A stretch of DNA of 64,000 nucleotides, from the IMG/VR virus record IMGVR_UViG_3300028400_000004, positions 19,754 to 83,753 of that record; one strand, 5' to 3'. The stretch is from a virus. The notes below the pieces were generated by a model that had not been told where the DNA came from, did not search any database, and saw nothing but the letters and a program-made list of their open reading frames with translations. The position numbers and the translations under genes were made by a program. Shown one piece after another: positions 19,101 to 26,201 of the stretch (position 1 is its first letter; each line of letters opens with the position of its first letter).

Positions 19101-19340
19101 TTAATACCTATTAAATTTTAGTTTATATATTCTTGATATATTCTTTATTTTATTACGTTTATTCCTAAATACCAAACATTCTCTTTCCTCATACTTAGAC
19201 TTCCTAGTATTTACCATTACTAATTTTTTGAACTCTCTATAATCACGCTTACCCTGCCAGAAATATTTAATATGTTTTTTCCTGTGTGATCTAATTAAAT
19301 CGTAAAACCTACTTCCAAATACATTTTTAGTATCAAACAC
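19101..19340 (-). CDS. basic protein, paralogue of 19399-19575
   Basis: This 79-residue protein starts at GTG (19340) with GAGG eight bases upstream. Its first 50 residues resemble the neighbouring protein at 19399-19575: the pattern RFYDLI....KKHIKYFW...RDYREFKKL matches RFYNLI....KSNIKYRW...REYRKYKKL. The two look like a tandem duplication. The C-terminus is Lys/Arg-rich. Function unknown. Confidence 0.58.
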   Translation of the reverse strand: MFDTKNVFGSRFYDLIRSHRKKHIKYFWQGKRDYREFKKLVMVNTRKSKYEERECLVFRNKRNKIKNISRIYKLKFNRY

Positions 19341-19398
19341 AATTAAGCCTCACAAACATAATAATTTATAATAAATTGATATATAATTTTTACATTAC

Positions 19399-19575
19399 CT
19401 ATTTCATTATATTTATTTCAAAAACTGATTTAGGTCTTCTACTATTCAAAATAAGTAACTTCTTATACTTTCTATATTCCCGCTTGACATGCCATCTATA
19501 TTTAATATTACTTTTTTTATAATTATTGATTAAATTATAAAACCTATAACCAATCATTTTATTATAGTTAAACAT
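19399..19575 (-). CDS. basic protein, paralogue of 19101-19340
   Basis: This 58-residue protein starts at ATG 19575 with GAGG seven bases upstream and ends at TAG (19399-19401). It aligns over about 50 residues with the adjacent downstream protein, including the aromatic and basic positions RFY, IKY-W and KKL. The kinship of the two proteins supports that both are coded although they are short. Confidence 0.58.
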   Translation of the reverse strand: MFNYNKMIGYRFYNLINNYKKSNIKYRWHVKREYRKYKKLLILNSRRPKSVFEINIMK

Positions 19576-19584
19576 TATTAAACC

Positions 19585-20187
19585 TCACAAACATAGTAAC
19601 TCATAATAACTCAATATATCTTTATAAATATTTTTAATTAAATCATTACTTATGCTTTTCAAAGTTCTATTACAAAAGCCTATGGTACTATCCACAGGAT
19701 AACCGCACATTTCCACATTTTCTATGAAATAAGAAACATATTGACCTTTATTATCAATAAACAAATGCTCATAATTTCTAATTACATAAAAATCATCAGA
19801 TAATAAATCAATTGTATTGATTAATGTTGTTTTTGTAAAACTTACCTTTAATAACAAATTATATAACGATAAATAATTATCCTTTATATATGAATCAAAA
19901 TTACCGTTATCTACTATTTCAAATAATCTAATAAACTTATTAGTATCTTTATTAGTAAATTTTTTGAACTCTGCAATACACTTGTAATTTCCAACTTTAT
20001 TATACCAATAAATTAAACTTATTAAGTGATGCTTTATCTCATCATCGCTAATAAAAGGATTTTGTACTATAAAATCATGTAGTAATTGTATATTCTTAAC
20101 AGAAAAATTTTCTTTTGCTAAACTATCTAACTCCAGTTCTACTTTTAAGAACGTGTCTGAAAAAAGTATTCCTTCTTCATATAGCAT
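19585..20187 (-). CDS. protein of unknown function
   Basis: This 200-residue, mostly helical, acidic protein (MLYEEGILFSDTFLKVELEL...) has no motif I recognise. It follows the nucleotidyltransferase-like gene by 15 bases in the same orientation and is likely co-transcribed with it, so a functional pair is possible. Codon use is as AT-rich as in the neighbours. Confidence 0.6.
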   Translation of the reverse strand: MLYEEGILFSDTFLKVELELDSLAKENFSVKNIQLLHDFIVQNPFISDDEIKHHLISLIYWYNKVGNYKCIAEFKKFTNKDTNKFIRLFEIVDNGNFDSYIKDNYLSLYNLLLKVSFTKTTLINTIDLLSDDFYVIRNYEHLFIDNKGQYVSYFIENVEMCGYPVDSTIGFCNRTLKSISNDLIKNIYKDILSYYELLCL

Positions 20188-20202
20188 AATTAAAACATCC
20201 TG

Positions 20203-20871
20203 CTATGTTAAATTTAAGTTTAGGCCATAATCATTAACAAACTTATTCACTCTTTTATATACTTTTATCCTATCGATACCTGTCTCTGTCCATAGTAATA
20301 ATTTGTTAATAATACTATATAAGCAAAAATTTAAAGCATGTAAAGAATCGCCATAGTAGCAAAAGCAGCAATGGTAAAAATCAAAGTGTTTTTCAAGTAC
20401 GTTTACAACCGACTCTCCATTATTAATATTCTTAAATATCTTGTTTAATTCCTTATTAAAAATAACCTGAACACCATTGCTCAGTTTAATTAAAAAATAC
20501 TTATCATTTTTATCTGTATAAAGATAATCTACATATCCATAATAATCTATAACATCTTTTATATATAAATCAAAATCTTTAGGATTAAAAACTACAAATA
20601 AATCTATGTCTGTAAATTTTCCAAAATAAAATAACGTATATAGGCTGCTACCGCTAATAAAACAATTATTAGCATTAAGCACTTCCTTTCCATAATATCT
20701 ATTTACTATCTTTATAGTTTCTTCTAATTTGCCTTTATATAAATTTTTAATGTTTAATAGTTTATCTTTATAATCATCAATCCATTTATTATAATCATAA
20801 CCTCTATCAGAAATATATATTTTAAGAGGAACCAAATTACCTTTCCCGGTATAAATATTAATCATATCCAT
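20203..20871 (-). CDS. nucleotidyltransferase-like protein
   Basis: This 222-residue protein contains CFISGSSLYTLFYFGKFTDIDLFVV, whose G-S-S and D-I-D positions (around residues 73-92) match the catalytic G-S/T and D-x-D of polymerase-beta-type nucleotidyltransferases. The later FDFYHCCFCYYGDSLHAL and a C-terminal basic helix resemble phage members of this fold. The substrate is unknown; CCA-adding-like or tRNA or small-molecule modification is conceivable. The start ATG is preceded by AAGGAG. Confidence 0.6.
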   Translation of the reverse strand: MDMINIYTGKGNLVPLKIYISDRGYDYNKWIDDYKDKLLNIKNLYKGKLEETIKIVNRYYGKEVLNANNCFISGSSLYTLFYFGKFTDIDLFVVFNPKDFDLYIKDVIDYYGYVDYLYTDKNDKYFLIKLSNGVQVIFNKELNKIFKNINNGESVVNVLEKHFDFYHCCFCYYGDSLHALNFCLYSIINKLLLWTETGIDRIKVYKRVNKFVNDYGLNLNLT

Positions 20872-20890
20872 TATAGCTCCTTAAACATTT

Positions 20891-21073
20891 TTACTTTAAC
20901 CTGTACTTATCTCTACATCTCGCACAAACACCATCTACCAGTCTAGGGCTTTCTTTATCACAATAATCGCATACTCCAGGTTCTCCTTTAGGAATTTCTC
21001 TATTAACTCTACTAAGGTTGTCCTTCAACCAACGCTCATAATATTCATTTGCAACGTCAATTTTGTCTGCCAT
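20891..21073 (-). CDS. TraR/DksA-like C4 zinc-finger protein
   Basis: This 60-residue protein has the phage DksA/TraR pattern: an N-terminal helix beginning MADKIDVANEYYERWLKDNL followed by a C4 finger (CDYC at about 35-38 and CARC at about 50-53, with RLVDGVC between). Short TraR-type proteins bind the secondary channel of host RNA polymerase and alter transcription. It is first behind the strong promoter at 21104-21133, as expected for a regulator made early. Confidence 0.75.
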   Translation of the reverse strand: MADKIDVANEYYERWLKDNLSRVNREIPKGEPGVCDYCDKESPRLVDGVCARCRDKYRLK

Positions 21074-21103
21074 TAAAATACCTTTTTAATTTGAATTTTC
21101 CAT

Positions 21104-21133
21104 ATTATAACATGACGCAAAACATCATGTCAA
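21104..21133 (-). promoter_or_regulatory. consensus sigma70 promoter (minus strand)
   Basis: Reading the minus strand, TTGACA (21133-21128) and TATAAT (21109-21104) are perfect and separated by 18 bases. The spacer carries an imperfect inverted repeat (CATGA...TCATG, 21111-21130), which could bind a regulator. The start point should be near 21097, 24 bases before the TraR/DksA-like gene. Confidence 0.85.
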
Positions 21134-21202
21134 CCTATAAAATATACATAAACTTAATAATAAATATAATATTATTTATATTTATTATGGAGGTACACTT
21201 TA

Positions 21203-21505
21203 ATGATAGACAAAATAAAATACATAATTGAAAACATACCAAGAGATAAAATCCTACACTTCTCTGTAGGTATTTTATTATGTATAAATATAACAACTAT
21301 ATTTTCTATAGTGTTTAATCATGTCAACAAAATAACAGTTTCAATAACCGCTTTCGTAATTACCTTTATTATACTTTATATAGATGAATATTTTATACAA
21401 GCACGTAAGCCTAACAGAAATGCAAAGGATTATAAAGATTTACTAGCAGGAACTTTGGGGGCACTGTCAATAACATCATTTGTTATTTTAATGATATTAC
21501 TATGA
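21203..21505 (+). CDS. membrane protein, three or four transmembrane segments
   Basis: This 100-residue protein starts nine bases behind GGAGG. It has hydrophobic segments at about residues 17-36, 43-62 and 82-100. The pattern DKILHFSVGILL is typical of VanZ-like or small phage membrane proteins that begin D-K-x-x-H-F. With the next gene it forms an isolated plus-strand pair inside a minus-strand block, perhaps a lysis-timing module. The function is inferred from location only. Confidence 0.6.
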   Translation: MIDKIKYIIENIPRDKILHFSVGILLCINITTIFSIVFNHVNKITVSITAFVITFIILYIDEYFIQARKPNRNAKDYKDLLAGTLGALSITSFVILMILL

Positions 21506-21735
21506 ACCTAGACAAAAACGAAATGATAAAATTAGTCATATCATCAGTTTTTATAGCAGGGTATTTTATTGTTACTTATATGTTTTTAATAGGTAAAGTA
21601 TCAGTCAAAGAGGAACTAATACCTACATTACAAATAATCATAGGTGTACTTACTGGCGGTGTAGTGCAAGTATTAAATTATTGGATAGGATCGAGTAATG
21701 GTAGTGCGGTAAAAACTAATATGATGAAAAAATAA
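21502..21735 (+). CDS. holin-like membrane protein
   Basis: This 77-residue protein has two predicted membrane segments (about 9-31 and 40-60) and a polar, basic end. The C-terminal pattern VLNYWIGSSNGSAVKTNMM closely resembles a common phage membrane-protein type often annotated as holin. It overlaps the previous gene by four bases (ATGA). A separate holin-like gene (23066-23368) lies in the lysis cassette nearby, so this one may be an antiholin or unrelated. Confidence 0.6.
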   Translation: MNLDKNEMIKLVISSVFIAGYFIVTYMFLIGKVSVKEELIPTLQIIIGVLTGGVVQVLNYWIGSSNGSAVKTNMMKK

Positions 21736-22518
21736 TTACACAAAGTTTCTCATTTTATTATAAGAAATAAATTGAAAATCTAATCCTTCGTCTTTATATA
21801 ACATAACTACGCCAGTCCACCAGTCTCCTATACCTGCACTGTTTTTTGCATACTCTGGAATATAATCAAAATAGTTTCCAACATTTATGGCTATTTTTTG
21901 TTTATAACCATATTCTGTTTTAGTTGACATAATATCTACTCCAATCCTATGTGTGTGTCCAAATACAATATGCGTATTATAAAGTTCTAAGGCTCGTCTA
22001 CAAACATACTTTCCGCTAATAGGTTGGTTAGCTCCATTCATTGGTATATGCGTAAAACCGACATCTTGTATATAATAAGTGTCCCGGTATCCTACAATCT
22101 TCCACCCTTTTTTTCTACAATCCAAGATATCATCTGAATCTATAATACCTTCTATTTGCGGATTTTCATGGATGTATGAAACTAACCTATCCTCATGATT
22201 ACCATAAATATAAACTTTAATAGGGTCATAGATACGTTTCTTGAGTTTCCTTTTCTTTTTATTGTAACTATCAATATAACTATCTATTATATCTAATGAC
22301 TCTTTTCCACTTTCTATTTCAATCATTAATCTTTTTCCCTCTGCTAATAATGGCTTTCCCTTATTATGCCTGCTAACTGAATCTAATGTTAAAAAATCTC
22401 CCATCAATACAATATAATCCGGCTTTTCTTTTATTATAAATTTTCCTAAAACATGGAATCTATCCTTACTGCAACCAACATCATCATGCACGTCGCCTAC
22501 AACTAAAATTTTACTCAT
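21736..22518 (-). CDS. calcineurin-like metallophosphoesterase
   Basis: This 260-residue protein has the five motif blocks of the two-metal phosphoesterase fold: GDVHDD (residues 8-13), GDF (about 40), GNHED (about 106), THIP and GHTHR (about 188). The family cleaves phosphomonoesters or diesters. The length fits small phage phosphatases rather than SbcD nucleases. It overlaps the o-spanin gene by eight bases at its start, so it is probably translated with the lysis genes, though a role in lysis is not implied. Confidence 0.85.
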   Translation of the reverse strand: MSKILVVGDVHDDVGCSKDRFHVLGKFIIKEKPDYIVLMGDFLTLDSVSRHNKGKPLLAEGKRLMIEIESGKESLDIIDSYIDSYNKKKRKLKKRIYDPIKVYIYGNHEDRLVSYIHENPQIEGIIDSDDILDCRKKGWKIVGYRDTYYIQDVGFTHIPMNGANQPISGKYVCRRALELYNTHIVFGHTHRIGVDIMSTKTEYGYKQKIAINVGNYFDYIPEYAKNSAGIGDWWTGVVMLYKDEGLDFQFISYNKMRNFV

Positions 22519-22750
22519 TCTTATACCATTCTTTTATGGTATTTAAGTTACTTATACATTGTTTCAAATCATTTTGAATATTTAGTGTATATTCTACCAA
22601 ATCCCTATAAGTTGTTCCATTAAATTCTTTATATTCAATTGAATTTATATCTGGAAATTTGACCTGCCTATCCTCATAAGACTTTACTAAAACCCTATTT
22701 GAGCAGCCTAACAACATCAGCAGGAATAGGACTATCAAGGCATTTTTCAT
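22511..22750 (-). CDS. o-spanin (Rz1-like lipoprotein)
   Basis: This 79-residue protein starts with a lipoprotein signal: MKNALIVLFLLMLLGC, with the lipobox LLGC ending at Cys16. The mature part is short and polar, as expected for an outer-membrane spanin subunit. It overlaps the end of the i-spanin-like gene in another frame, an arrangement characteristic of Rz/Rz1 pairs. The two proteins would span the periplasm and fuse the membranes in the last step of lysis. Confidence 0.82.
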   Translation of the reverse strand: MKNALIVLFLLMLLGCSNRVLVKSYEDRQVKFPDINSIEYKEFNGTTYRDLVEYTLNIQNDLKQCISNLNTIKEWYKNE

Positions 22751-23069
22751 TTGGAATCGCCTTTAGACTTTGTAATTTGTTATCCAGTTCCTTATTTTGT
22801 TTTAATATATATTTTATTCTTTTCTCCAATAAAGCATTTCTTCTTTGAAAATCACTTTCAATATTAGATATAGTTAAAGCTAATTCTTTATTGGCTTCTT
22901 CATATAAAGCTAATGATTTTTCTGCATCTATTAATTTAGATTGTAGCCTAAAATAATTTATTATAGTAAAAACAAAAAATATAATAACAAATACCAATGC
23001 TAACTCTTTTTTATTGTTTCTTATTTTAGTTATTATATTTTTTGCTTTCAATAGTAACAATATATTCAT
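22695..23069 (-). CDS. i-spanin (Rz-like)
   Basis: About 124 residues from the ATG at 23069, which overlaps the preceding stop (ATGA). One membrane segment (ALVFVIIFFVFTIINYF) near residue 30 is followed by a long periplasmic coiled coil (SKLIDAEKSLALYEEANKEL). The C-terminal C..SPIPADVVRLLK is typical of i-spanins. Its 3' end overlaps the o-spanin gene by 56 bases. Confidence 0.82.
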   Translation of the reverse strand: MNILLLLKAKNIITKIRNNKKELALVFVIIFFVFTIINYFRLQSKLIDAEKSLALYEEANKELALTISNIESDFQRRNALLEKRIKYILKQNKELDNKLQSLKAIPNEKCLDSPIPADVVRLLK

Positions 23070-23368
23070 TTTATTGTTCTGATAGCATCCCAAACCACCC
23101 TAGCAATTCCAGCAGTAATCATGGTAATCAATGTTATAATCAAAATAGTAACAGACTTTTCTGATAATTTTCTCCACTTCCTTAATGTTATGAAATCAGT
23201 TTGTAACTCTTTTACATTATCAGTATCAAAGCCCAGCTTTTTTAACACTTCGTCAACGGCTTCCTCTGCGGCTTTTTTAGCTAAAGATTCCAACTCAGGT
23301 TTGGATGCTTGAATCGATTTTTCTACAATCGTTTCAATTAAAATGATTTGTTCTTTCTCGTTATTCAT
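23066..23368 (-). CDS. putative holin, single membrane segment
   Basis: This 100-residue protein has a helical soluble N-terminal part (IETIVEKSIQ...AAEEAVDEVLKKLG), a Q-x-D-F-x-x-L-R-x-W-R segment and one C-terminal membrane helix (VTILIITLITMITAGIARVVW). This layout is typical of a phage family annotated as putative holin. It lies between endolysin and spanins and overlaps both by 3-8 bases, which strongly supports a lysis role. Confidence 0.7.
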   Translation of the reverse strand: MNNEKEQIILIETIVEKSIQASKPELESLAKKAAEEAVDEVLKKLGFDTDNVKELQTDFITLRKWRKLSEKSVTILIITLITMITAGIARVVWDAIRTIK

Positions 23369-23807
23369 TTTTGAATATTTCGTTTATTGTCACATATATT
23401 TGTTTATTATTTTTATTAATACCAGCCCAAGCGGCGGGCTTTCCAATTACCTTATCTTCCCTTACATCTAAATGAAGACCAGGATAAGGTTTCCAATCAG
23501 GATAAACACCAATACCAGTAAATCCTAAACTTCTTGCTAGTATAAACGCTTGCTTCAATTGGGGAATACTTAATCCTACGCCATTTTCATTTACAGGCAT
23601 AATATCTATAGCATTAACTTTTCCCCATTTATTTATATTGTGCTGTGATTCTGAATTATCATTTCTTCCTATAGCACCTTCTGCTGGACTTATAATTATT
23701 CGTTTATGTAAGTGCATCCTATAAATATCTAATAACTTTAATAATATTGGATTTATTTGCTCATACCACCCTCTAAACTCCTCCTCTATAAAATATCTAA
23801 GTTTCAT
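23361..23807 (-). CDS. endolysin, M15-type peptidase
   Basis: This 148-residue protein has the M15 zinc peptidase pattern: SQH (His56) and AIDIM (Asp68), then GLHLDV with His112. The fold cuts D-Ala-containing or L-Ala-D-Glu bonds of peptidoglycan. There is no signal peptide, so a holin must release it. It overlaps the holin-like gene by eight bases and completes an endolysin-holin-spanin cassette. A second wall hydrolase is encoded at 61057-61503. Confidence 0.85.
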   Translation of the reverse strand: MKLRYFIEEEFRGWYEQINPILLKLLDIYRMHLHKRIIISPAEGAIGRNDNSESQHNINKWGKVNAIDIMPVNENGVGLSIPQLKQAFILARSLGFTGIGVYPDWKPYPGLHLDVREDKVIGKPAAWAGINKNNKQIYVTINEIFKNE

Positions 23808-24040
23808 AGTTCCATGCCTGCAAATCTATATCTTACAGGCCAGTTATCCCACAACTTGTATAAAAAGCAATCATCTGGATGATATATTTTTGGTGTTTTT
23901 ATTTTTACTTCTTTAACGCTTATAAGTATCATATCTTCTAATGGATTAGAAAAATCAACCAACATACCTGCCAACGGACCGTCTATCAAAATAGCTTTTC
24001 TCATTTTTATAATATTAGCAATATCTAATTTATTTGACAT
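23804..24040 (-). CDS. small protein, unknown function
   Basis: This 78-residue protein contains MRKAILIDGPLAGMLVDF, a start common in small phage proteins of unknown role (a strand, then G-P-x-x-G). The ATG at 24040 overlaps the end of the upstream gene by 11 bases; an alternative ATG at 24004, at the MRKAIL motif, has no ribosome-binding site. It overlaps the endolysin start by four bases. Confidence 0.6.
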   Translation of the reverse strand: MSNKLDIANIIKMRKAILIDGPLAGMLVDFSNPLEDMILISVKEVKIKTPKIYHPDDCFLYKLWDNWPVRYRFAGMEL

Positions 24041-24335
24041 GTAAATTCACTATTTCAGAAAGAAGCTCATCATCTGTCGTTGGTGCTATAATTTCTATCT
24101 TATAAAACCCTTTAGACATTCCGTTACTCAAAATAATTTGTACTTTTGTTTGATCACTAGACAAAGTAGGATTACCAACAATGGCACTTGAAGTTATATC
24201 TGTACCAGTATCGTCAAATACTTTAACAGATAAATTTCCTTTATTATTAGAAGTAGTTAAATTTTCATTAACATTAAGTGGCCATGTGGAAAAATCTACT
24301 TCAAACAAGAAAAGATCATTTATTAATTTCCACAT
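24030..24335 (-). CDS. small beta-rich protein, possible virion or adhesin accessory
   Basis: About 101 residues from the ATG at 24335, which has AGGTG five bases upstream. It looks like one Ig-like or fibre-base domain (FEVDFSTWPLN, LSVKVFDDTGTDITSS, KVQIILSNG, FYKIEIIAP). Similar small domains occur next to receptor-binding proteins. It follows the virion-like genes at 24347-27487 in the same run. Confidence 0.55.
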   Translation of the reverse strand: MWKLINDLFLFEVDFSTWPLNVNENLTTSNNKGNLSVKVFDDTGTDITSSAIVGNPTLSSDQTKVQIILSNGMSKGFYKIEIIAPTTDDELLSEIVNLHVK

Positions 24336-24346
24336 GGCCACACCTA

Positions 24347-24823
24347 TTATGCGTACTCAACATTCAAAGTGGCTTGGTCATTTGCCAAGTTAGTAGCACC
24401 TGCATTGACAATACGTTTTACCCAAACTCTGACATAACTACCAGCAGCTACATCAGGCAAGGATAACTTAGTCGTAGCATTGTAATGACCAAAAGTAATT
24501 CCAGTAGGTGCAGTGCTTTCGTCTGCAATTGAAAGGGTACTTCCTACTGAATCTGGCCCCAAATCAAGTTGGGTATCTACGCTAGTAGTTTCTGGGTCAA
24601 CATAAATACTAATTGCAGTAGCAGTAGCATCTCCAGAATTATAAATATCAATGGCACGATATTCTGTATCACCTGCACTTGCTTCAGCGGGGGAAACATC
24701 ATCAAAAAGATTGTTAAGCGCAGTAGTGCTTAATTGTACGCTAGAAGAAGTACCGCCCAAGGAAAGATTGGGGTCTGAATTAGAAGCCCCGCCAGTATAA
24801 CGAAATTCTAGGACAGCAGCCAT
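24347..24823 (-). CDS. virion-associated beta protein
   Basis: This 158-residue, Ala/Ser/Thr-rich protein has no Lys-rich stretches and uses more G/C-ending codons than its neighbours, as seen here for the capsid and tube genes. The pattern EYRAIDIYNSGDATATAISIYVD and a final VRVWVKRIVNAGATN is typical of beta-sandwich appendage proteins. The ribosome-binding site is GAGG. It is probably a decoration or fibre-associated protein; which one cannot be told. Confidence 0.6.
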   Translation of the reverse strand: MAAVLEFRYTGGASNSDPNLSLGGTSSSVQLSTTALNNLFDDVSPAEASAGDTEYRAIDIYNSGDATATAISIYVDPETTSVDTQLDLGPDSVGSTLSIADESTAPTGITFGHYNATTKLSLPDVAAGSYVRVWVKRIVNAGATNLANDQATLNVEYA

Positions 24824-24896
24824 TTATTTATTACCTCTTAATTGTATATTTTTGTTTATTTTATGTCACTAAAAAACTACAACAAAATAAAAGTAT

Positions 24897-26201
24897 TTAT
24901 GATCGTTGTTTTGCATAAAAAATTCTATCCCTAGTTTTACTAAAAATCAATCTTTCTCTCGTTGAAGCGTTTATAGTAACCGCAGGTTTCAATTCTAATA
25001 TACCTAGCTTCCAAGCAGTTACTAATAAAGTATTCTTAAATACTTTCCAGGCTATGTTTTTTGTAATCAATGATTTTATATTCCAAGACAAACTTGCTAC
25101 TTTATTTGTTAATATATTCCAAGATGTTGTATTTTTTATTTTATTAAATACCTTCCAATAAGATAAAGCTGTTTTTATTGTAAGTATATTCCAAGACACT
25201 TCATTATAAAAAGTATTTAAAAGTCTCCAAGCAGTAGTTTGTGTTATTTTTGTTTTTACATTCCAACTAGAATTAGAATTATTTGATATTAGTATTTTCC
25301 AAGATGTATCTAAAGAATTATCAGTCTTTATATGCCAAGCAGTGTTTGCTGAAGATGTATTAAATATTTTCCAAGCAGTGTTTATAGAGACTAACCCAGA
25401 AGTAAGTATTCTCCAAGCAGTATCAACAGGCTTCTTTATAAATACTTTCCAAGCAGTGTTATTTGTTATTATATTTTTAATGTTCCAAGCAGTTACTAAT
25501 GTTTTAGCAATAAAAACATTCCATGAAGTATTAATGTAACTTCTATTTTTTATGTACCAAGAAGTTAATACATTTTTTATGGTTCTAATGTTATAAGAGG
25601 TGTTTCTGCTAAATTTTGTTTTTATGTTATAAGATATATCTATTAGCTTATTCCCTAATAAGTTCCATGAAGTGCTTGTGTTTAATCTACTTAATAAATT
25701 CCATGATGTTTGTTTAACATTTTTAGTTAAAATATTCCAAGCAGTATTAATGCTAGAAATAGCAGTAGTTAATATTCTCCAAGAAGTATCTTGCGATTTC
25801 TTCGTAAATATTTTCCAAGAAGTATTGTAATTATTTAAGGTTTGTATATTCCATGAAGAATTAATACTATTTAATGTTTGTATATTCCAAGACGTATTAC
25901 TGTCAACAAAGTTTAATATATTCCAAGAAGTATTATTAACATTTACATTTTTAATATTGTATGAGATGCTAACATTATCTATAGTTTTGAGAAGCCATCC
26001 AATATCAGTTTTGTTTGATGATAATATATTCCAAGAAGTTGCTTTTGAATATAATGTAAATAATTTCCATGATGTAACAGTCGTTAATAAATTATAAATC
26101 GAGCTTGGTTGTTCAGTTAATGGCCCTAAAAATGGCCTTATTTTCCATATACCAGAATTTGAATCTGTCCAAGGTCCCCAAGTATCTAAACGCCAAGCCA
26201 T
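24897..26201 (-). CDS. 30-copy, 12-residue Trp repeat protein, probable adhesin/fibre
   Basis: The 434-residue protein opens MAWRLDTWGPWTD and then consists from about residue 42 to 402 of about 30 copies of the repeat [T/S]-[S/A]-W-[N/K/R]-[I/V/L]-[L/K/F]-x6, nearly always 12 residues long (two copies have 14). An aromatic residue recurs at the same place in every copy. The Trp-strand-turn layout suggests a beta-solenoid fibre. A short charged end (about 40 residues) may be the tip or a trimerisation motif. It lies next to the beta-helix protein and overlaps it by one base. No family is recognised. Confidence 0.75.
   Translation of the reverse strand: MAWRLDTWGPWTDSNSGIWKIRPFLGPLTEQPSSIYNLLTTVTSWKLFTLYSKATSWNILSSNKTDIGWLLKTIDNVSISYNIKNVNVNNTSWNILNFVDSNTSWNIQTLNSINSSWNIQTLNNYNTSWKIFTKKSQDTSWRILTTAISSINTAWNILTKNVKQTSWNLLSRLNTSTSWNLLGNKLIDISYNIKTKFSRNTSYNIRTIKNVLTSWYIKNRSYINTSWNVFIAKTLVTAWNIKNIITNNTAWKVFIKKPVDTAWRILTSGLVSINTAWKIFNTSSANTAWHIKTDNSLDTSWKILISNNSNSSWNVKTKITQTTAWRLLNTFYNEVSWNILTIKTALSYWKVFNKIKNTTSWNILTNKVASLSWNIKSLITKNIAWKVFKNTLLVTAWKLGILELKPAVTINASTRERLIFSKTRDRIFYAKQRS
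25001..26078 (-). repeat. tandem 36-bp coding repeats
   Basis: The reading frame repeats every 36 bases with the consensus for (S/A)W(N/K)I(L/K/F). The DNA copies are already diverged (TTCCAAGAAGT, TTCCAAGCAGT, TTCCATGAAGT on the plus strand). The expansion is therefore old or under selection at protein level, and copy number could vary by slippage or recombination. Confidence 0.8.
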
